Shown here piece after piece: positions 17,558 to 25,781 of a DNA stretch of 42,673 bases; position 1 is the first letter of the stretch; each line of letters begins with the position of its first letter. The DNA is from Ignavibacteriales bacterium (GTDB taxonomy: Bacteria > Bacteroidota > Ignavibacteria > Ignavibacteriales > Ignavibacteriaceae), in NCBI GenBank assembly GCA_012517155.1, contig JAAYVN010000036.1, forward strand, positions 1 to 42,673. The letters are read 5' to 3'. The position numbers were made by a program, and so were the translations under genes. A model generated the notes under the pieces. It searched no databases. It was not told the origin of the DNA and was given only the letters and a program-made list of their open reading frames with translations.

Positions 17558-17827
17558 AACAACTCCAAATTAGTAAAGTTATAAATTAATCAGCGAAAAG
17601 TAGGTGGAATCAGTGAATAAAAAAAGAAAATAAAAGGAAAAGGAAACAGTGATAAAAATACCTTAGAGAAATAGAAAATATTTATTATATTTTAATTCTA
17701 AAAACTGAAAATTGAGAAAAAGAAAAAAAGATCCAGCAAGAATAGTTAAAATAGAAGAATTAAATGAAGTGCCACTCCATCAGGGGTGGCTTTTTTTTTA
17801 TAATGAAGTTCTATGAGAAAGAGAGAG
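17558..17827. other. Leader/intergenic region upstream of carA
   Basis: AT-rich, 270 bp, between the divergent propeller gene and carA. It contains an AT-rich promoter-like stretch (about 17675-17700), a short leader ORF and a strong hairpin with T-tract directly before carA; these are listed separately. Confidence 0.6.
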
Positions 17828-17835
17828 ATGGATAA
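17764..17835 (+). CDS. Possible carAB leader peptide ORF (23 codons)
   Basis: ATG at 17764 has AGAAG seven bases upstream, similar to the hslV ribosome site. The frame encodes MKCHSIRGGFFFIMK and eight more residues. It runs straight through the hairpin and T-tract and stops at 17833-17835, overlapping the carA start codon by 8 bp. This is the geometry of E. coli pyrL, where a translating ribosome disrupts the pyrBI attenuator. A 72-bp open frame can occur by chance, so coding status is tentative. Confidence 0.35.
   Translation: MKCHSIRGGFFFIMKFYEKERDG
17771..17799 (+). terminator. Hairpin plus T9 immediately upstream of carA (candidate attenuator)
   Basis: GCCACTCC (17771-17778) pairs with GGGGTGGC (17783-17790) across an ATCA loop with one G-T pair, followed by nine Ts on the plus strand. 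No plus-strand gene lies upstream for over 4 kb, and carA starts 28 bp later, so it is more likely a regulated attenuator of carAB than the end of another transcript. Confidence 0.65.
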
Positions 17836-18895
17836 AGTTAAAGGTGTTTTAGTTTTAGAGAACGGAACTATATTTGAGGGGGACAGCTTCGGTTCAGTTA
17901 AATCCGTTAACGGTGAAGTAGTTTTTAACACAGGAATGGTTGGATATCCGGAGACGCTTACAGATCCTTCTTATTGCGGACAGATAATAGTGATGACATA
18001 TCCGCTGATAGGAAATTACGGGGTGCCGGATGCTGAATACGAGAATGGATTAAAGTTAAATTTTGAATCTGATAAAATTCATGCCCGTGCCCTGATTGTG
18101 GCAAATTATGCTGAAGAATATTCTCACTGGAATGGGAAGAAGTCATTATCTCAATGGCTTAAGGAGGAGGAAATTCCAGCGCTAACCGGGATTGACACGC
18201 GCAGGCTAACAAAGATAATCAGAGACAACGGGACTGTACCGGGGAAGATAATATTTAAGAATGAGGATGTTCCATTTGAGGATCCGAACAAGTTTGATCT
18301 TGTTGGACGGGTTTCGGTATCCGCTCCTATTGAGTATGAAAAGGGGAAAAAGAAAATTATACTTGTGGACTGCGGAGTTAAGAACAACATTTTACATGCG
18401 TTTCTAAGAAGGGAGATAAGTGTAATAAGGGTTCCGTATAATTATGACTTTGCGGGAGAGAAGTGTGACGGGATAGTGATATCAAACGGTCCCGGGGATC
18501 CGAAGATGTGCGGTGAGACAATAGAGAACACGAGAAGAGCAATGAGTATGGGAAAACCCATTCTGGGAATTTGTCTTGGAAGCCAGATTATGGGGCTTGC
18601 AGCCGGTGGCGACACATATAAACTTAAGTTTGGGCACAGAAGCCACAACCAGCCGGTGAATGAAGCCGGAACAAGGAGATGTTACATAACCTCACAAAAT
18701 CATGGGTATGCGATTGACTCGCAAAAATTAGAGGAGGACTGGAGGGACTGGTTTACTAACGATAATGACGGGACTAATGAGGGGATAATGCATATATACA
18801 AACCATTTTTTGGGGCGCAGTTCCATCCCGAAGCATCACCAGGACCTGATGACACCGAATTTATTTTTGATATGTTTGTGAGGGCACTAAAATGA
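17828..18895 (+). CDS. carA: Carbamoyl-phosphate synthase small (glutaminase) subunit
   Basis: Hydrolyses glutamine and passes ammonia to CarB for carbamoyl phosphate, the precursor of pyrimidines and arginine. The N-terminal CarA domain contains GNYG and the DTRRLT segment. The C-terminal class I glutamine amidotransferase has GICLGSQ (nucleophile Cys249), NHGYA, and FHPE (His333, Glu335). The Cys-to-His distance of 84 residues equals that of E. coli CarA. Length about 355. Start ATG 17828 is preferred over 17813 because it has a GAGAGAG SD and fits family N-termini. The stop overlaps carB (ATGA). Probably controlled by the attenuator-like hairpin just upstream. Confidence 0.97.
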   Translation: MDKVKGVLVLENGTIFEGDSFGSVKSVNGEVVFNTGMVGYPETLTDPSYCGQIIVMTYPLIGNYGVPDAEYENGLKLNFESDKIHARALIVANYAEEYSHWNGKKSLSQWLKEEEIPALTGIDTRRLTKIIRDNGTVPGKIIFKNEDVPFEDPNKFDLVGRVSVSAPIEYEKGKKKIILVDCGVKNNILHAFLRREISVIRVPYNYDFAGEKCDGIVISNGPGDPKMCGETIENTRRAMSMGKPILGICLGSQIMGLAAGGDTYKLKFGHRSHNQPVNEAGTRRCYITSQNHGYAIDSQKLEEDWRDWFTNDNDGTNEGIMHIYKPFFGAQFHPEASPGPDDTEFIFDMFVRALK

Positions 18896-21800
18896 TAAAG
18901 AAAGGAAAGCCAAATAAAGTATTAATTTTAGGATCGGGCGCTCTGCAAATCGGGCAGGCAGGAGAATTTGATTATTCGGGGAGTCAGGCGATTAAAGCAT
19001 TAAAAGAAGATAAGATAGAGACGGTACTCATCAATCCAAACATAGCCACAATTCAGACATCGGAACAGTTTGCAGACAAGGTGTATTTCCTTCCGGTAAA
19101 ACCGTCCTTTATTCAGGATGTGATAATGAAAGAGAAACCTGACGGAATTTTGTTAGGAGTTGGGGGGCAGACAGCTTTGAATGCCGGAGTAGCGCTATAT
19201 GATTCGGGTATTCTAGATAAGTTCAATATTCAGGTCTTGGGGACACAAGTAAGTGTAATAAAGAATACAGAGGACAGACTTCTTTTCAACAAACGGGTGA
19301 CAGAATGCGGATTGAAAGTGGCAAGAAGCAAAACGGTTTCATCAGTTGAGGAAGCAGTAAGAGCGGCTGAGGAAATCGGGTTCCCTGTTATGATAAGAAT
19401 TGCGTATGCCTTAGGAGGACTTGGGTCGGGAATTGTTAACACGAAGGAAGAGCTAACGGAAAGGGCCGGAAGGGCTTTCTCCTTTACTAGTCAGATACTC
19501 ATAGAGGAATCGTTGTACGGATGGAAGGAAGTAGAGTATGAGATAGTCAGGGATAAGTACAACAACTGCATAACAGTCTGTTCGATGGAAAACATTGACC
19601 CGATGGGGATACACACGGGGGACAGTGTTGTGGTGGCGCCTATTCAGACATTATCCTCGGAGGAGAATTTTATGCTCCGGTCGATAGGGATAAAGCTGAT
19701 AAGGCATCTTGGAATAGTCGGGGAGTGTAATATTCAATATGCACTGGATCCGAATTCTGAGGATTACAGGATAATTGAAGTTAACGCAAGACTAAGCAGA
19801 AGTTCGGCATTGGCTTCGAAGGCGACGGGATATCCATTGGCTTTTGTGGCGACGAAATTGTCTTTAGGGTATGCATTAAATGAAGTAGAGAACTGCATTA
19901 CAAAGGAGACATCCGCCTGTTTTGAACCGGCTCTTGATTATATAGTGCTTAAGTTCCCGAGGTGGGATCTGCAAAAATTCAAACTTGTAAATACAGAACT
20001 CGGATCGGAAATGAAGTCGGTCGGGGAGGTAATGGCAATCGGGAGGACATTTGAGGAAGTCCTTCAGAAAGCAATAAGAATGCTTGATGTGGGGAAGCAT
20101 GGATTTGAAAAAAGCAATGATGAAGAAACAGATTTGGAAACACTTTCTGAAAGTCTAAGAGTACCAACAGATAAAAGAATGTTTTTTATAGCGGAGGCGT
20201 TATATGCAGGATTTAAGGTTGAGGAGATAGCTGACCTAACAAAGATAGACAAATTCTTCCTGTGCAAGATGGAGAATATCATCAGGATGCAGAAAGAGCT
20301 TGAGAAAGAGGAGCTAACGTCAGAGAGGCTGGAAAGAGCAAAGAGGACAGGATTTTCGGACAGACAAATTGCCCGGGCATATAAAAAGAGTGAGAAGGAA
20401 ATAAGGGATTTGAGAAAATCTTTGAATATTCTTCCCTTTGTAAAACAGATAGATACGATGGCGGCAGAATATCCTGCAAAAACAAATTATCTTTACATGA
20501 CGTATAACGGAGAAGAGGCGGATATTCAGCCGAAAGAAAAGAATCAGGTGATAGTTCTCGGAGGGGGAGCATACAGAATCGGGTCATCAGTTGAGTTTGA
20601 CTGGTGCTGCGTAAACTCGGTGATGACATTGAATAAACTGCATTACAAAACAATAATGATAAATTATAATCCAGAGACAGTAAGTACGGATCATGACATA
20701 TGTGACAAGCTTTTTTTTGAAGAGATATCGCTTGAGAGGGTGCTGGATATATACGAAAACGAAGATGCTCTGGGGTTAATACCCTCGATGGGAGGGCAGA
20801 TTCCGAATAACCTGGCAGTTAAGTTATTTAACAACGGAGTAAAAATTCTGGGGACATCACCCCGGCAGATAGACAATGCAGAGGACAGGAACAAATTCTC
20901 ATCGATTCTTGATTCACTTGAAATTGATCAGCCGGAATGGAAAGAACTAACAGATTTGAAGGAAGCCGAGAAGTTTGCAAATGATGTGGGGTATCCGGTT
21001 TTAATAAGGCCAAGTTATGTTTTAAGCGGCGCGGCGATGAGTGTGGTTCTTTCAGATGAGGAACTGGAGGGTTACTTAAAGAAAGCATCGACGATAAGCA
21101 ATGAGTATCCGGTTGTGATTTCGAAATACATAACAGATGCGAGGGAAATAGAAGTTGATGCGGTTGGGGACATGGGAGAGTTATTTTGTTATGCAATTTC
21201 GGAGCATGTAGAGAATGCGGGGGTTCACAGCGGGGATGCGACGCTTGTGTTACCTCCCCAAAGGACATATCTGGAGACGATGCGAAGAGTTAAAATGATA
21301 ACGAAGCTGATTTGTAAAGCACTTGAGATAACAGGACCCTTTAACATTCAGTTTATTGCTAAGGATAATAACGTAAAAGTAATAGAGTGCAATCTGCGGG
21401 CTTCAAGAAGTTTTCCGTTTGTCTCGAAGATGCTGAAAATAAACTTTATAGATATAGCAACGAGGCTCATGTTAGGTGAAAAAGTAGCAAAGATAGATAA
21501 GTCATCATTTGACCTGGATTACGTGGGGGTTAAATCGTCGCAATTTTCATTTACCCGGCTAAAGGGATCAGATCCTGTAGTTGGGGTGGAGATGTCATCG
21601 ACAGGGGAGGTAGCCTGTCTCGGAGATGATTTTAATGAAGCATTTCTAAAGTCACTCTACTCAGTAGGATTCCACATTCCTGAGAAAGGGATATTACTTT
21701 CGACCGGGACCTTAAAAGAAAAATCGGAATTTATAGAAGAGTTAAAGACATTAAGGAATTTCGGATTAAAATTTTACGGAACCAAAGGGACTGCTGACTT

Positions 21801-22086
21801 TTACGCTAACAGCGGGATTGAAATTGAAGTACTAAAGCGACCTTACGATTACGAGGAACCATCGATTTTCAGTTATATGTCGGAAGGGAAAATAGACCTG
21901 GTAATAAATATTCCAAAGACTGCGGAAAAAGTTGAACTTGACAGTGATTATACAATAAGAAGAAAAGCAATAGACCTTAACATTCCGCTAATAACGAATA
22001 TGCAAATAGCCAAGAGGTTTGTAAAGGCATTGAAAAACTATTACGGTAAAAGAATGCCAGTGAAAAGCTGGGATGAGTACAACTAA
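18892..22086 (+). CDS. carB: Carbamoyl-phosphate synthase large subunit
   Basis: Synthesises carbamoyl phosphate from bicarbonate, ammonia and two ATP. The 1064 residues comprise an N-terminal ATP-grasp half (LGSGALQIGQAGEFDYSG; MIRIAYALGGLGSG), an oligomerisation region, a second ATP-grasp half (GGGAYRIGSSVEFDWC; LIRPSYVLSGAAMSVV) and a C-terminal MGS-like allosteric domain (about 930-1064). Segments such as IDPMGIHTGDSVVVAP are close in style to eukaryotic CAD and Bacteroidota enzymes. Translation is coupled to carA by a 4-bp overlap. Its TAA stop overlaps the stop codon of the convergent barrel-protein gene, so no separate terminator fits between them. Confidence 0.97.
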   Translation: MIKKGKPNKVLILGSGALQIGQAGEFDYSGSQAIKALKEDKIETVLINPNIATIQTSEQFADKVYFLPVKPSFIQDVIMKEKPDGILLGVGGQTALNAGVALYDSGILDKFNIQVLGTQVSVIKNTEDRLLFNKRVTECGLKVARSKTVSSVEEAVRAAEEIGFPVMIRIAYALGGLGSGIVNTKEELTERAGRAFSFTSQILIEESLYGWKEVEYEIVRDKYNNCITVCSMENIDPMGIHTGDSVVVAPIQTLSSEENFMLRSIGIKLIRHLGIVGECNIQYALDPNSEDYRIIEVNARLSRSSALASKATGYPLAFVATKLSLGYALNEVENCITKETSACFEPALDYIVLKFPRWDLQKFKLVNTELGSEMKSVGEVMAIGRTFEEVLQKAIRMLDVGKHGFEKSNDEETDLETLSESLRVPTDKRMFFIAEALYAGFKVEEIADLTKIDKFFLCKMENIIRMQKELEKEELTSERLERAKRTGFSDRQIARAYKKSEKEIRDLRKSLNILPFVKQIDTMAAEYPAKTNYLYMTYNGEEADIQPKEKNQVIVLGGGAYRIGSSVEFDWCCVNSVMTLNKLHYKTIMINYNPETVSTDHDICDKLFFEEISLERVLDIYENEDALGLIPSMGGQIPNNLAVKLFNNGVKILGTSPRQIDNAEDRNKFSSILDSLEIDQPEWKELTDLKEAEKFANDVGYPVLIRPSYVLSGAAMSVVLSDEELEGYLKKASTISNEYPVVISKYITDAREIEVDAVGDMGELFCYAISEHVENAGVHSGDATLVLPPQRTYLETMRRVKMITKLICKALEITGPFNIQFIAKDNNVKVIECNLRASRSFPFVSKMLKINFIDIATRLMLGEKVAKIDKSSFDLDYVGVKSSQFSFTRLKGSDPVVGVEMSSTGEVACLGDDFNEAFLKSLYSVGFHIPEKGILLSTGTLKEKSEFIEELKTLRNFGLKFYGTKGTADFYANSGIEIEVLKRPYDYEEPSIFSYMSEGKIDLVINIPKTAEKVELDSDYTIRRKAIDLNIPLITNMQIAKRFVKALKNYYGKRMPVKSWDEYN

Positions 22087-22904
22087 AAGTTATAGGATAC
22101 ACCAATCCAAGGAAGAAGGATAGTTTCATGTTTTGGAACTCCGAAGAAGAAGATACCAAAATCACCGGTCATTTTAGTTCCAAAGAATCTGATGCCGAGA
22201 GAGTAGAATGTATAGTCAATATCAACGAGTATCCAATTTTCGGAAATAAGTTTCATAGAGTTGGAAAACTGAAGTTCTCCGCCGAGGATTATGAGAGGGA
22301 AGTCATTAAACTCCAATTTATCCGAGCCATAACCAACACCAGCAGTTAACGAAATATTTTCAAAAGAAAAAGTACCGACACCAAAAAAAGCAGATACAGA
22401 GCCACCTTCAGAGAAAACATGCCGAGACCCAATAGCAAGGTTCAAATTTTCCGATTTAACAGGGGAAATTTTAATACCAGCCTGAAAAACCGGGAGAATA
22501 AAAAAACCTCCTATCAGACCTTCGACATAATTACTAATACCAAACCTCAATTGGGGGAATAACAACTCAAAAGCAGACAGCTGGAAAGTGCCAGACGGAA
22601 GAGAGCGAGCCGTAGGAAAGAGGAAGAGATGATCATTGCCAGGATCTTTTGTGTACAAGCCAAGATTCAGTACACCCGAATCATATTCTTCAATACTCTT
22701 TATTTCATTCCGTTTTAAGGTCAGATCTAAACTTGATGAAGTAATTATGCGGATATCAGTTGAATCAATTTCAATTATTTTTCCCACGAGCCGGGTATCA
22801 TCTTTTAGTGTAAATATATAGTTAAGGGAGTCCGGGGAGAAGGTCGAAGCATTAATTGTGTTTCCAGCTAAAAAAATAAGTACAAAAATTAAAAAATATC
22901 TCAT
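22083..22904 (-). CDS. Exported beta-barrel-like protein, paralogue 2 of a tandem pair
   Basis: Not assigned to a named family. A signal peptide (MRYFLIFVLIFLAGNTINA) is followed by a roughly 55-residue domain of the form TLKDDTRLVGKIIEIDSTDI...NEIKSIEE, resembling small Sm-like beta domains found ahead of barrel proteins. A 190-residue region of alternating polar and hydrophobic strands follows, ending in Phe (VSYNF), a typical outer-membrane barrel C-terminus. It shares FLFPTARSLPSG, the ISENWILVD-type strand and the GIRFFGTKMTGDFG-type strand with the gene directly upstream, from which it is separated by 17 bp. The stop codon overlaps that of carB. Function unknown. Confidence 0.8.
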   Translation of the reverse strand: MRYFLIFVLIFLAGNTINASTFSPDSLNYIFTLKDDTRLVGKIIEIDSTDIRIITSSSLDLTLKRNEIKSIEEYDSGVLNLGLYTKDPGNDHLFLFPTARSLPSGTFQLSAFELLFPQLRFGISNYVEGLIGGFFILPVFQAGIKISPVKSENLNLAIGSRHVFSEGGSVSAFFGVGTFSFENISLTAGVGYGSDKLEFNDFPLIILGGELQFSNSMKLISENWILVDIDYTFYSLGIRFFGTKMTGDFGIFFFGVPKHETILLPWIGVSYNF

Positions 22905-22921
22905 CAGTCACTCAATCGGAA

Positions 22922-23773
22922 TTAAAAAGTATATGAGAAGCCAAGCCAGGGAATGAATCCGGACGAATTACTATTATAGCGAGGAAAGAGAAAACCGAGA
23001 TCGCCGGCGATTTTCTGATTAAAAAACCTAACGCCAAAGGAAAAAATTGAGAGGTCCTCATCATCCCACAACCAATTTTCGGTAATTATCTTAGAATTAT
23101 CAGTCATTCGAATTTCAGCTCCCAGAATAATCACCGGAGACTTAAAAATATCTTTCTGAGAGTATCCAAAGCCGAGACCAGTAGTAAAGGCGAACTTACC
23201 TGAGAAAAAAGTAGCAGTAGCAAAGGCAGTAGTAAAATCATTATTATCCCAAGATGAAAAATATGTTGAATTAAAAGAAAACTGAAAATTTGAAATTTTG
23301 AGAGGTGTGACTTTTGCGCTAAGATAGCGAACCTGTTCATCTATTTCAGCACCCGGAATAAGCGACATACCACCGGAGAGCATCAGATAGTCGGTTATTC
23401 CGACAGAGACAACGGGGAAGAAAATCTCATAAACCACGAACTGGACATTACCGGCGGGTAATGAGCGAGCAGTGGGAGAAAGGAAAAGGCGATAGTCATT
23501 AGGATCGGTCTGAAAGATTTTCTGACGAGATAAATCCGAATCCAGCTCCTCGATCAACTTAACTTGTGATTTTTTAATAACGAGATTCATTCCGGAAGCA
23601 GTAATGATTTTGAAAGCATCCGGGGTCAGAGAATCAACTTTAGCAATAATTTCAGTATCATCAATCAGTGTGAACCTGAAATAAGCTGAAGAATCGGTTT
23701 GCGCAAAAGGAACTGAAGTCAATGAAGCAACAATCAAAACCAAAAGCTCAAATTTAGAAGCAATATTACACAT
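22922..23773 (-). CDS. Exported beta-barrel-like protein, paralogue 1 of a tandem pair
   Basis: Same architecture as its downstream neighbour: signal peptide ending VPFAQ, an N-terminal domain TLIDDTEIIAKVDSLTPDAF...KSQVKLIEE, then FLSPTARSLPAG and a strand-rich region ending in Phe (GFSYTF). The repeated elements ILGAEIRM/TENWLWDDED/GVRFFNQKIAGDLG align with ILGGELQF/SENWILVD/GIRFFGTKMTGDFG in the other copy, so the pair arose by tandem duplication and has diverged considerably. ATG 23773 is chosen over a TTG at 23788. A -33/-7 promoter candidate lies just upstream. Outer-membrane location is inferred from the C-terminal aromatic strand. Confidence 0.8.
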   Translation of the reverse strand: MCNIASKFELLVLIVASLTSVPFAQTDSSAYFRFTLIDDTEIIAKVDSLTPDAFKIITASGMNLVIKKSQVKLIEELDSDLSRQKIFQTDPNDYRLFLSPTARSLPAGNVQFVVYEIFFPVVSVGITDYLMLSGGMSLIPGAEIDEQVRYLSAKVTPLKISNFQFSFNSTYFSSWDNNDFTTAFATATFFSGKFAFTTGLGFGYSQKDIFKSPVIILGAEIRMTDNSKIITENWLWDDEDLSIFSFGVRFFNQKIAGDLGFLFPRYNSNSSGFIPWLGFSYTF

Positions 23774-23800
23774 ACACAAAACTTTCAAGTATTAATTAAA

Positions 23801-23833
23801 TAAATATACTAAAAAAGGGGACATAATATCAAA
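23801..23833 (-). promoter_or_regulatory. Candidate Bacteroidota-type promoter for the barrel-protein pair
   Basis: On the minus strand TTTG (23833-23830) and TATATTTA (23808-23801) are separated by 21 bp, close to the TTTG-N19-21-TAnnTTTG consensus with one mismatch in the last -7 base. It ends 27 bp before the ATG at 23773. Confidence 0.35.
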
Positions 23834-23923
23834 CCAAATTTTAAAGTGATTTTTTTCAGAAATTAGTGTGTATTTGTTAACTTTAAATATGTAATTAGAA
23901 ATAATAGAAAAAATTCAATAATA

Positions 23924-25765
23924 ATGAAAAAAATAATTTTAACAATTGCTTTCCTAATAGTTTTACCAATAGCAATAAACGGACAAGTTATATTCGAGGG
24001 AAATTTTGAAAGCGGAAATATAAACACAGTAACTACAACTGATTCAATAAGCTACACAGTAACAACGAAGCAAGACATCGGGGGGCGATGGTTTTATTTC
24101 AGAATGAGGAATGTAAAGAACAGATTTGTGAAAGTAACAATAACCTCCACAGACGTAAAGCGGGCTGTATATTCTTACAATGATAAAGATTACTACCGGT
24201 TTTCGGCTGCAGAATCACCCCAATCAAAAGTATTTCAAAAGACATACGAGCAGGATACAGTATATGTTGCATACTATGTGCCGTACAACTACTCATATTT
24301 GCAGGAGAGACTCGGGGAATGGAAGGAGTCTGCATTTGTAAAGATTGACACTTTAGGGCTGACACTAAGGAATCTACCCTTACAAGAAATGAGGATAACA
24401 GATAACAGTGAGCCTGATTCGACGAAGTACAGAGTATGGATACATGCCCGGACCCATCCGGGAGAAACACCGACATCATGGCAATTCGACGGACTGATTG
24501 ATAAACTGCTACAAGAGGATGAAGTAATCAGCGAGTACAGGAAGAAAATAATATTTCACACAGTTCCATTTACAAATCCAGACGGAGTATATTACGGAAG
24601 ATCAAGGACGAATTATGACGGAATAGATGTAGAGTCGAACTGGAATAAGTCTGCAAGTGAGACCTGTAAGGAAGTACAACTACTAAAGGAGAGAATGAGT
24701 TTAATAAACAGCGAAAAAGTGTTATCCGTTTTTTCCAACATACACAGTCAGGCATCACCATTTTGTACTTTCTGGATACACACTGCCGCTTCGACATCGG
24801 ATGCATTTTACAGAAGGCAGATACAGTTTGCAAATCTGAACACATCGAACAATCCATATTTTGTACCCAGCGATTATAGTTTTTCAAGTCTATCAATGAC
24901 ATTTCCCGAGGGTTGGTTATGGAGCAATCACGGGGAACAGGTGTTAGCGCTGACTTATGAGACCCCGTACGACTTTTATTCGACAGGAAGTCTAGTTACC
25001 AATGACAATTTGAAATGGCTTGGAGAGAGGCTGTTATATTCGATAGCTGAGTTTCTTGAGATTTCCCATCCGAAGTATTTATTACTGGACAATAAAGATC
25101 TAGTAACAAACTGGAGAACAGAATCTACAGGGTTAGAATTCTTCAGCAATAATTACAACTCCGCATATTATTCCGATAATTTCGGGGACATTGACTACGA
25201 AACCGAAGCGATACAGCCGGGTAATTATGAAGTATGGGGCTGGTGGCCATCGAGTAATTCAAATGCATCGAACACGAAGATGACAATCAACTCGGGAAGT
25301 GAAACGATAACGAAATTCGTTGACCAACGATACAACGGTGCGAAATGGAATTTATTAGGAAATGTTAACCTAAGAAACAGCGGTAAGATAAATATCTCAA
25401 TCAGTGATTCGGCAGCCGGCAGGATTGTTGCAGATGCAATCAAGATAATTTATAAAGGAGTGCCAACATCAGCAGAGGAGACAGTCGAAAAAAAAGATTT
25501 TATAATGTACCAGAACTATCCAAATCCATTCAATGGTACAACGACCATAAAATTTTATCTAAAGGAAACAAACAAAGTCAAAATGTTAGTATATAATTCG
25601 CTGGGAGAGACAGTTGCGAAACTAGTTGACGATGAACTTGGAGAAGGATATCATCAGATAGTATTCGATACGAACAACATCAATAATCTTGCCAGCGGTG
25701 TATATTATCTGCAATTAATAACCAATAAATACAGTGAAACAAAAGGAATGCTTTTGTTAAAATAA
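23924..25765 (+). CDS. Secreted M14 zinc carboxypeptidase (CCP-like) with golvesin-like and type IX sorting domains
   Basis: Signal peptide (MKKIILTIAFLIVLPIAING), an N-terminal beta domain (about 25-140) like that preceding cytosolic carboxypeptidases, then the M14 catalytic domain: HPGE (His178, Glu181 zinc ligands), NPDGVYYGRSR (substrate region), SNIHSQ (His274, third ligand) and TYETPYD (Glu346, catalytic). The HPGETPTSW form is that of the CCP/AGBL subgroup rather than digestive carboxypeptidases. Residues about 395-510 form a golvesin-C/xly-like beta module (GWWPSSNSN..., ADAIKIIYKG), and the last 80 are the NYPNPFN sorting domain. All catalytic residues are intact. Separated from the next gene by 16 bp, so co-expressed. 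Exported protein or peptide degradation is inferred. Confidence 0.85.
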   Translation: MKKIILTIAFLIVLPIAINGQVIFEGNFESGNINTVTTTDSISYTVTTKQDIGGRWFYFRMRNVKNRFVKVTITSTDVKRAVYSYNDKDYYRFSAAESPQSKVFQKTYEQDTVYVAYYVPYNYSYLQERLGEWKESAFVKIDTLGLTLRNLPLQEMRITDNSEPDSTKYRVWIHARTHPGETPTSWQFDGLIDKLLQEDEVISEYRKKIIFHTVPFTNPDGVYYGRSRTNYDGIDVESNWNKSASETCKEVQLLKERMSLINSEKVLSVFSNIHSQASPFCTFWIHTAASTSDAFYRRQIQFANLNTSNNPYFVPSDYSFSSLSMTFPEGWLWSNHGEQVLALTYETPYDFYSTGSLVTNDNLKWLGERLLYSIAEFLEISHPKYLLLDNKDLVTNWRTESTGLEFFSNNYNSAYYSDNFGDIDYETEAIQPGNYEVWGWWPSSNSNASNTKMTINSGSETITKFVDQRYNGAKWNLLGNVNLRNSGKINISISDSAAGRIVADAIKIIYKGVPTSAEETVEKKDFIMYQNYPNPFNGTTTIKFYLKETNKVKMLVYNSLGETVAKLVDDELGEGYHQIVFDTNNINNLASGVYYLQLITNKYSETKGMLLLK

Positions 25766-25781
25766 AAGAACGGAAGAACAA

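Noticed and set aside
17771-17799. Terminator of the propeller gene 15926-17557
   Set aside because: That gene runs on the minus strand away from this site, and the T-tract is on the plus strand.
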